Below are positions 57,829-64,000 of a stretch of 64,000 nt of DNA, one piece after another. The position numbers and the translations under genes were made by a program. The stretch covers positions 1,488,001-1,552,000 of the forward strand of contig OZ241323.1 of the NCBI GenBank assembly GCA_965199685.1. Reading direction: 5' to 3'. Source of the DNA: SP5GCR1 sp965199685 (GTDB taxonomy: Bacteria; Pseudomonadota; Gammaproteobacteria; Poriferisulfidales; Oxydemutatoraceae). Within the stretch, counting starts at the first letter, position 1, and each line of letters opens with the position of its first letter. A model generated the notes under the pieces. That model made no database searches and was not told where the DNA came from. It was given only the letters and a program-made list of their open reading frames with translations.

Positions 57829-58965
57829 CTAATGGGGGAAAGGCCAGGTGCGCAGTTTTTCTTTGTATCGCGCCCACAGTGCGGCGAAACCGCCCGGTTC
57901 TTTGATCAACAATATGATGATCACAACCCCGGTTATCACCTTACCTAAATTCTCTACAAATGCCGAATTAAATGCCCCTCCCAGCATCTTATCGCCGACA
58001 AGACTGATGACTATGTCAAACAAATAGACAAAAGCGGTACCCATAAATGAACCTGCTATAGATCCCAAACCGCCGATAATAATCATGAATAATACCTGAA
58101 ATGCTCGGTCTAGTTCGTGCGTCCTGAGATTGATGTCGGTGGTGTACGAAAAAGAAAACAAAGCACCTGAGATTCCGATATAAAAGGTGCTGATAAAAAA
58201 TGCAATGAGTTTGGTCACTCCGACACGGATACCTATCACACTCGCGGCGATATCCATGTCTCTGACCGCCATCATATTGCGACCCAACGAGCTGCGAACT
58301 ATGTTTTTGGCAGCTATCGTAAGAATGATGACGGTGACCAACACCAAATAGTATTTTCCTACATAGGTGTTGAGATTCAGTGTCGTTAATTCGGGCAGAT
58401 AAAAATTATTCGGATTAAAATGAAGCCAAGTAATCTCGTAATATCTAGAGGATAATAACACGACACCGGCATGATCGTAATTGACGAAGTAGCGATAAGA
58501 ATTGAAAAACCATAATATGAAAAAGTGTGCTGCCAGCGTAGAGACAATCAAATAAAAGCCTTTGATTCTGATACTGGGCAAGCCAAATAAGACACCGACG
58601 AGGCCAGTCACGACACCGGCAAAAAACAGTGCCATAGGCAACGGCATGTCAAAAGGAATAATCTCTCCGTCAAAGCGATATAAGAAGTTGAAGGTTGCGA
58701 CTGCTCCAAGTAGCATAAAACCACCCGTACCTAGAGACAACTGCCCGGTATATCCTGTTAATAGATTCAAACCCAATGCGGCGATAGAAAAAACCAGCAA
58801 CGGAATTAGGATTGCCCCCATCCAGTAATCGTCGGCAATATAAGGAACTACAAACAATATGAACAGCAAGAATGCGTACAAAAACCAACGATCTTGACGC
58901 AGCGGTATCATGCTGCGATCTTGCATATAATTGGAGACTATATGATTTGTTTCTCTATAAAACAT
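57829..58965 (-). CDS. Branched-chain-type ABC transporter permease (LivM-like)
   Basis: Permease of a high-affinity ABC importer of the Liv family; 378 aa with about ten membrane segments. The segments LTGYTGQLSLGTGGFMLLGA (about 68-87) and GVLFGLPSIRIKGFYLIVST near 123-142 are characteristic, and GRNMMAVRDMDIAASVIGIR near 228-247 is the EAA-like coupling loop. It is the last gene of acyl-CoA ligase-livG-livH-livM; substrate-binding protein and LivF genes are absent from the window. Confidence 0.87.
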   Translation of the reverse strand: MFYRETNHIVSNYMQDRSMIPLRQDRWFLYAFLLFILFVVPYIADDYWMGAILIPLLVFSIAALGLNLLTGYTGQLSLGTGGFMLLGAVATFNFLYRFDGEIIPFDMPLPMALFFAGVVTGLVGVLFGLPSIRIKGFYLIVSTLAAHFFILWFFNSYRYFVNYDHAGVVLLSSRYYEITWLHFNPNNFYLPELTTLNLNTYVGKYYLVLVTVIILTIAAKNIVRSSLGRNMMAVRDMDIAASVIGIRVGVTKLIAFFISTFYIGISGALFSFSYTTDINLRTHELDRAFQVLFMIIIGGLGSIAGSFMGTAFVYLFDIVISLVGDKMLGGAFNSAFVENLGKVITGVVIIILLIKEPGGFAALWARYKEKLRTWPFPH

Positions 58966-58980
58966 CGCAATATCTAGACA

Positions 58981-59979
58981 TTAAACTCTTTCAATTTCTT
59001 TTTCGCCAAACAGACCCGCCGGACGCATTAGGATAAACAGCATCGCAATCATATAGCCGAACCAGTTCTCTATACCTTGCCCACCAAACCACTCTGCAAC
59101 ATAGACCTCGCCTAGCTTTTCCGAAACTCCGATGATAAAACCACCTATAATTGCGCCGGGAATAGATGTCAAGCCACCGACCAATATCACCGGCAAACCT
59201 TTTAACACGACTTGCGTCAAGGTGAACGATACACTGATGCGATCCGCCCACAGCAAACCTGCAACCAAACCAATCACACCAGTCACTGCCCAAACCACTG
59301 CCCAAATACGCGATAAAGGTACACCGACTGCCATCGCCGCCAAGTGATCGTCGGAAACCGCTCGCAGCGACATACCGGTTTTGGTTTTCTGGAAGAAAAT
59401 GGATAAAGCTATAATCATCGTGCCGGCAACAATCGCAGCGAAGATATCAAATGCACCAATGAGAACATCAAAGCCTTCTATATAATCACTCAAAAAGATA
59501 GGGTTAGGCGATAACAATAATGCCAATAGATTGATAAACTTGGCATAAGTGCATGCCCAAAAACCGCTTTGGCATGCGAGTTCGGCATCTATTTCTTCAC
59601 CAAGAAACTCGCCAAGTTTAAGTCCGTGAACCGCGGAGTCCCAAATACCTTGCGATGCGCCTTCTAAAAATATACTCAGACCTACGGTTGCCATAAACAA
59701 GGAAAGCAAGGACTGATTCGCTAGCGGTCGCATAATAAATCTTTCTATCAGTATGCCCATCATTATCATCGCACCCATAGTCAATACGAAAGCATACCAA
59801 AAGGATACTCCCTGTTCGGTCAATTTAACGAAGGTCAAACCTGCGAACAACAGCATCGTGCCTTGTGCAAAGTTGAACACCCCAGAAGATTTATAGATTA
59901 AGACAAAGCCGATGGCAACTAGAGAATACATCACGCCAGTCAGCAAGCCGCTAATAACTACTTCGGTAAAATACAGCAT
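58981..59979 (-). CDS. Branched-chain-type ABC transporter permease (LivH-like)
   Basis: Second permease of the same importer; 332 aa with about eight membrane segments. Typical are VISGLLTGVMYSLVAIGFVL (about 8-27), IYKSSGVFNFAQGTMLLFAG near 28-47 and the coupling loop GMSLRAVSDDHLAAMAVGV near 200-218. An insert near 120-165, with two cysteines (ACQSGFWACTYAKF), is longer than in E. coli LivH. It lies 15 bp upstream of the livM-like gene. Confidence 0.87.
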   Translation of the reverse strand: MLYFTEVVISGLLTGVMYSLVAIGFVLIYKSSGVFNFAQGTMLLFAGLTFVKLTEQGVSFWYAFVLTMGAMIMMGILIERFIMRPLANQSLLSLFMATVGLSIFLEGASQGIWDSAVHGLKLGEFLGEEIDAELACQSGFWACTYAKFINLLALLLSPNPIFLSDYIEGFDVLIGAFDIFAAIVAGTMIIALSIFFQKTKTGMSLRAVSDDHLAAMAVGVPLSRIWAVVWAVTGVIGLVAGLLWADRISVSFTLTQVVLKGLPVILVGGLTSIPGAIIGGFIIGVSEKLGEVYVAEWFGGQGIENWFGYMIAMLFILMRPAGLFGEKEIERV

Positions 59980-60020
59980 CTCTCTATCCTTTAACTCAAA
60001 TTCGTCCGCTAATCACCGTT

Positions 60021-60812
60021 CTAGACATCGTGGCTTACTCCTAAATAGGCCTCAATGACTGCTTTGTTATTGCGAACTTCTTCGGGTGTGCCGTCGCCGA
60101 TTTTTTCGCCATAATCCATGACGACTACATGATCCGATATATCCATTACAACGCTCATATCGTGTTCTATTAAAACAATGGTGGTGCCGAGTTCGCGATT
60201 AATTTCACCAATAAAACACGACATGTCTTTCTTTTCCTCAAGGTTCATGCCTGCCATAGGTTCGTCAAGTAATAGCAGTTTGGGTTCCATTGCCAATGCT
60301 CGCCCCAATTCCACACGTTTTTGTAGTCCGTATGCAAGTTTGTTAACCGGCGTGTTGCGTATCGCCTCTATTTGTAAGAAAGTGATAATCTCTTCTACTC
60401 TGTGGCGGTGTTCAATTTCTTCGCGTCGCGGGCGACCGTAGAAGATAGCCTGCTCCCAAAAAGTCGATTTCATTTTAAGGTTGCGTCCGGTCATGATATT
60501 GTCAAGCACCGTCATACCTTGAAACAGTGCAATGTTTTGGAAGGTTCTCGCAATGCCGTCTATTGCCATTTGATGAGGCCTCATGCGCTTGTAGACTTTG
60601 TTGTCAAACACGATGCGTCCTTTCTGAGGTGTATATACTCCGTTGATGATGTTGAGCATAGAACTTTTACCAGCACCATTAGGACCTATAAGTGCGCACA
60701 CCTCTCCTTTATATACGTTAAAGCTAATATCGGCGATTGCTTGAACACCCTTAAAGGACAGGTCTACGTTCTTAATGCTCATAAAAACTTCTTTGTTCAT
60801 TGTGTTTGCCAT
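60021..60812 (-). CDS. Branched-chain-type ABC transporter ATP-binding protein (LivG-like)
   Basis: ATPase of the importer; about 263 aa from the ATG at 60812 (an in-frame TTG 21 nt upstream is less likely). Walker A is GPNGAGKSSMLN, signature LAYGLQKRVELGRAL, and Walker B LLLLDEPMAGMN. The segment GIARTFQNIALFQGMTVLDN marks the LivG rather than LivF type. It lies between the acyl-CoA ligase gene and the permeases. Confidence 0.9.
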   Translation of the reverse strand: MANTMNKEVFMSIKNVDLSFKGVQAIADISFNVYKGEVCALIGPNGAGKSSMLNIINGVYTPQKGRIVFDNKVYKRMRPHQMAIDGIARTFQNIALFQGMTVLDNIMTGRNLKMKSTFWEQAIFYGRPRREEIEHRHRVEEIITFLQIEAIRNTPVNKLAYGLQKRVELGRALAMEPKLLLLDEPMAGMNLEEKKDMSCFIGEINRELGTTIVLIEHDMSVVMDISDHVVVMDYGEKIGDGTPEEVRNNKAVIEAYLGVSHDV

Positions 60813-60839
60813 AATAATATCCTGAGGTTGCAAAGAGTC

Positions 60840-62702
60840 TTATAAGTTACAAACCTTGTATTCAACTTCGGTACCCATAGTCGGGTCATTATACTTAACT
60901 ATGGATTCTCCACTCTCCATACTACTCAGTATCGTTGCAAAATTTTCCTTTATAACGTGCCTGCACAATTTATTCGTCCATGTCAACTCGTCCAAACTAC
61001 TGGAAAATTCTCTTGCCAGCAATACAAAACGTTGTAATTTAACATTCTCCTCGCCAGTAGCCAAAGATTCGTTGGCATCTTTAATTTGGGAGGCGATTAA
61101 TTCCTCCACTTCTTTTTTAGACACCAGATCCCGATAGCCGGTATAACGCACATCGTGGTATTCAGCCCAATATCCGACCGTATGCTCGTCAACTACGATT
61201 AACGCGCAAACATCGGCATTGCCTGTAGCCCACACATAAGCGTCTCGGATATACGGAGAAGACTTGATCGCATTTTCAAAGATCTTAGGCAACAATTTCT
61301 TGCCGCCGCCTAAATCCACGACTAATTCTTTTCTATCCTTCACATATAATTCCTCACCTTCCAGCACCCCTAAGTCGCCAGTATGGAACCAACCATCTTC
61401 GTCTATGTTGGCGGATGTGTCATCAGTATAAGCCTTGAAAACATTAGGTCCCTTGCACAAAATCTCTCCGTCGGCACTGATTTTAATTTGGCTTCCGTCT
61501 ATAGCATGCCCTACCGAGTGTGCCTCTTTCTCTTCGGCAGTCTGCATCGCAATAACCCCACAGGTTTCGGCACAACCGTAAATTTGTTTTATGTCGATCC
61601 CCAATTTACGAAATAAATTGAAAGTCTTCTCGCTAATTGCATCGCCGCTTGTCGCCGCTATTCTCAGATGACTAAATCCGTAGACATTCTTAATGGGCGC
61701 AGTAATTAATAAATTGCCAATTATGGAAGACTCCCCTACCTGAGCACTTTCATAATAACGGTCGTATAGCTTGCGTGTTATTTTGCCAGCAAACGTGATT
61801 CTATTATGGATTAAAGTCGTTATATATTTGTAGACATGCGCAGAGGCAAAAAATAATGTGGGGCCAATTTCGCGCAGGTTCTCTAAAACCGTCTCACTAC
61901 TCTCGGGATAACTCACACAAAAGCCGCATAGAAAAGAAGCCGCCTGTCCGTATATAAAACTGGCCGGCATTGCAATCGGCACAAACGACAATAACTCGTC
62001 GTGCTCAGTGATTTTTTCTATCTCAGCAATATAGCGCGCAATATGTAACATATTGGCATAACTCAACGGCACCAATTTAGGTTCGGCACCAGTGCCGGAA
62101 GACAAGAAAATAAAGGCAGTATCGTCTGGCATATTGGCGTTGACCGCATCCTTGAAGGCATCCGGATGCGCGGCAGCATATTCGTCACCGCGCGCCCGAA
62201 CCTTCTCTACATCTTGCAATAAGTTTTGGTCATAAGATGCTAAGCCGCGAGGGTGGGTATAAAAAATATGCTTTAATTTATGTGATTGCTCCTGAGCGTC
62301 AAGCAGGGTGTCAACTTGTTGCTGATCGTGCGCATAAGCATATTGGATATTTAGGTTTGTGATCACATGCACCAAAAGTTTCACTGATGCGTTTGCATTG
62401 AGTGGCACCGGAATAGCTCCACACACTTGAAGCGCAGAAGTCATGAACATAACTTCGGGGGTGTTGTCGCTGACCACGATAACTTTGTCCCCCTTCTGCA
62501 CACCCATAGCTACCAAGCCACTTGCGATACCTTGTACATGTCGTGCAAAATCACTCCATGTGTAAGTGTTCCACAGACCAAGTCGTTTAACGCGTAGTGC
62601 CGGCAAACTTGCATGCATATCGGCTCGTTGCATTAGTAATTGGGGGAAAGTTTCCATATCTCGTAAAGCGTTGAAATTATTATCCGATAAACAGCTTATC
62701 AT
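60840..62702 (-). CDS. AMP-dependent acyl-CoA ligase (FadD15-like)
   Basis: Adenylate-forming enzyme that activates a carboxylic acid to its CoA thioester. It is up to 620 aa; the second ATG (62657, METFPQLLMQRA) is an alternative start. The P-loop is atypical: FLSSGTGAEPKLVPLSY instead of SSGTTGxPKG. IYGCAETCGV, DGWFHTGDLG and VKDRKELVV are the usual A5, A7 and A8 motifs, and ELTWTNKLCRHVI holds the C-terminal Lys. Grouping of such ligases with Liv-type ABC genes is common and suggests uptake and activation of an aromatic, fatty or branched acid. Confidence 0.85.
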   Translation of the reverse strand: MISCLSDNNFNALRDMETFPQLLMQRADMHASLPALRVKRLGLWNTYTWSDFARHVQGIASGLVAMGVQKGDKVIVVSDNTPEVMFMTSALQVCGAIPVPLNANASVKLLVHVITNLNIQYAYAHDQQQVDTLLDAQEQSHKLKHIFYTHPRGLASYDQNLLQDVEKVRARGDEYAAAHPDAFKDAVNANMPDDTAFIFLSSGTGAEPKLVPLSYANMLHIARYIAEIEKITEHDELLSFVPIAMPASFIYGQAASFLCGFCVSYPESSETVLENLREIGPTLFFASAHVYKYITTLIHNRITFAGKITRKLYDRYYESAQVGESSIIGNLLITAPIKNVYGFSHLRIAATSGDAISEKTFNLFRKLGIDIKQIYGCAETCGVIAMQTAEEKEAHSVGHAIDGSQIKISADGEILCKGPNVFKAYTDDTSANIDEDGWFHTGDLGVLEGEELYVKDRKELVVDLGGGKKLLPKIFENAIKSSPYIRDAYVWATGNADVCALIVVDEHTVGYWAEYHDVRYTGYRDLVSKKEVEELIASQIKDANESLATGEENVKLQRFVLLAREFSSSLDELTWTNKLCRHVIKENFATILSSMESGESIVKYNDPTMGTEVEYKVCNL

Positions 62703-62840
62703 ACAAAAAATTAAAACTAAAGCAAGTTTTAGTTCTAAAATTTCCAGAATAAATTTATGCCGTACATGATGTTTCTTAATGTTTAAGTTCTGTCTATACC
62801 ATATAATAATGATTAAAATTTATCGTTTATAGTGGTAACT

Positions 62841-64000
62841 ATGATTCCGATTAGACTTTTAACATATATCGTTATTGTATTCGTACTGGCAGCTTGCGAG
62901 GATACCGCAAAAACAGATATGCCAGACATACCAGATATGCCACCTTGGCATCCGGATGCTATAGAAAACCCTGCTACTATCAAAGTCGCTCTCAGAGTAA
63001 ATCCGGTAAGTTACTATTGGTATGACGGCAACGCAACTGGCTTTGATTATCAACTTCTGCAATCTTTTGCAAACCGCACGCAAACAAGAATTGAAATCAT
63101 CCCCGTTTCAACCGCAGCAGAGGCAGTTGACTTACTAAAAAAAGGAAAAGTGAACATGGCTGCAGGCACTTTAGGTGCAACACAGATGTACGAGGAACAC
63201 TTTGAAGTATCAAAACCCTATTACCGAAGCGAGCAATACATGATTTATCGTTATCCCGACACCAAACCGAAGCGTTTCGGAGAAATATCACTACCCGATG
63301 TAGATGTTGGCGCAAATCCCAACCACATAGCGTTATTGGAAAAACTGTCGCAAGAACATAGTGAAAAATCTATAGATACGGACTTGGGCGTCACGCCAGA
63401 CGACACCGACAACAGCCCTTGGTACTTACATCCCGACACGCCTTCTTATGAATTAATAGAAATGGTTAATCTTGGCTTGGTACGCTACGCTCTAGCCGAT
63501 AACCATGAACTCTCGGCAACCCATTTTTTATATCCTTACGTCAAAATTGCTTTTAAGGTATCCGAAGAAGTCCCCATTGTCTGGCTATTCAACCGTGAGC
63601 CTGCACAGGCAAGCTCACCACATCTAGTCTATCTCGCCGATGACTTGTTCTCAGAGATGCAAGAAAGTGGAGAACTTGATCGCATTACGAAGTCGCACCC
63701 GGGACATTTGGAACTACTCCCCTATGCTGATAAATTGACGTTTATAGAGACGGCTTATAGAAAACTTTCCAAACATAGGAGATATTTTCAAATGGCTGCC
63801 GATAGATATCACTTTGATTGGAAATTCTTGGCGGCTGTCGCATATCAGGAGTCGCATTGGGATCCGTTGGCAGTATCTCCTACTGGAGTAAAAGGCATTA
63901 TGATGCTAACCAAAGAAATTGCGCAACAGTACGAAGTGCACGATCGCTCGGATGCTTATCAAAGCATCATGGGAGGAAGCAAACACCTAAACGAACTAAT
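62841..64000 (+). CDS. mltF: MltF, membrane-bound lytic transglycosylase F (partial)
   Basis: Outer-membrane lipoprotein that cleaves peptidoglycan glycan strands. 386 codons are visible and the gene continues past the window edge. A lipobox VLAAC (about 16-20) follows the signal helix. Residues about 45-275 form a solute-binding-like domain (ATIKVALRVNPVSYYW, GTLGATQMYEEHFEVSKPYY). The catalytic SLT domain starts near 315; AAVAYQESHWDPLAVSPTGV contains the catalytic Glu and is followed by KGIMMLTKEIA. It diverges from the acyl-CoA ligase gene, with 138 bp of AT-rich DNA between. Confidence 0.92.
   Translation, partial: MIPIRLLTYIVIVFVLAACEDTAKTDMPDIPDMPPWHPDAIENPATIKVALRVNPVSYYWYDGNATGFDYQLLQSFANRTQTRIEIIPVSTAAEAVDLLKKGKVNMAAGTLGATQMYEEHFEVSKPYYRSEQYMIYRYPDTKPKRFGEISLPDVDVGANPNHIALLEKLSQEHSEKSIDTDLGVTPDDTDNSPWYLHPDTPSYELIEMVNLGLVRYALADNHELSATHFLYPYVKIAFKVSEEVPIVWLFNREPAQASSPHLVYLADDLFSEMQESGELDRITKSHPGHLELLPYADKLTFIETAYRKLSKHRRYFQMAADRYHFDWKFLAAVAYQESHWDPLAVSPTGVKGIMMLTKEIAQQYEVHDRSDAYQSIMGGSKHLNEL

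Overview
The window looks like a gammaproteobacterial chromosome with a sulfur-oxidising lifestyle and signs of genome erosion. Gene order supports the class: asd-fimV-truA, lysC-csrA-tRNA-Ser, mfd-csiV, rpsP-trmD-rplS, lepB-rnc-era-pdxJ-acpS and glyA-ribD are gammaproteobacterial arrangements. Flavocytochrome c sulfide dehydrogenase (fccA-fccB) next to a tetraheme NapC/NirT cytochrome and cytochrome c maturation genes (ccmA, ccmB) points to sulfide oxidation. Several conserved clusters have lost one internal gene (rimM, recO, nrdR), and decayed repeats and IS remnants fill most long intergenic gaps. This fits a symbiont or host-associated lineage, but that is inference; the species is not identifiable from the sequence alone.

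Layout. 1-3.8 kb: ccmBA (minus), NapC-type cytochrome and fccAB. 3.8-8.3 kb: mfd-csiV, tRNA-Cys, tRNA-Leu. 8.3-14.6 kb: yjbQ, ispG, rpsP (with a long acidic tail)-trmD-rplS, tRNA-Gly, trpS, scpA-scpB. 14.6-17.3 kb: accessory glycosyltransferase-like gene, repeats, short UDP-sugar dehydrogenase. 17.3-21 kb: acpS-pdxJ-era-rnc-lepB and an orphan 5S rRNA. 21-25.6 kb: tandem array of five sulfotransferase paralogues, one internally deleted. 25.9-31.2 kb: ilvB, a DASS transporter, htpX, a HAD phosphatase. 31.2-33.4 kb: repeats and two more sulfotransferases. 33.4-37.7 kb: OsmC, VOC protein, bioA, DUF2256 and a photolyase-like protein, DUF3429. 37.8-43.9 kb: tRNA-Ser, csrA, lysC, truA, fimV-like, asd, leuB. 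43.9-46.4 kb: repeats and two IS3-type remnants around an AT-rich secreted-protein gene. 46.4-51.4 kb: leuA-udg-rimI-cysG-thioredoxin operon preceded by a leucine leader peptide. 51.5-55 kb: coiled-coil protein, proteasome-like hydrolase, ribD, glyA. 55-64 kb: FGE-fold protein, msrPQ, livMHG with an acyl-CoA ligase, and the start of mltF.

The most unusual content is a family of mosaic hairpin repeats spread through the window. Each copy is assembled from up to four hairpins, sometimes bounded by terminal inverted repeats resembling GGGACTGTTGAAAAA. Stem sequences differ between copies, but the opposite arms change together while the loop stays similar. The same repeat arms often sit exactly at gene ends and supply the stop codons of csiV, bioA, lysC and the thioredoxin gene. 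Other points of interest are the sulfotransferase array, a proteasome-like protein with serine at the expected nucleophile position, and an apparently leaderless leucine leader peptide upstream of leuA.
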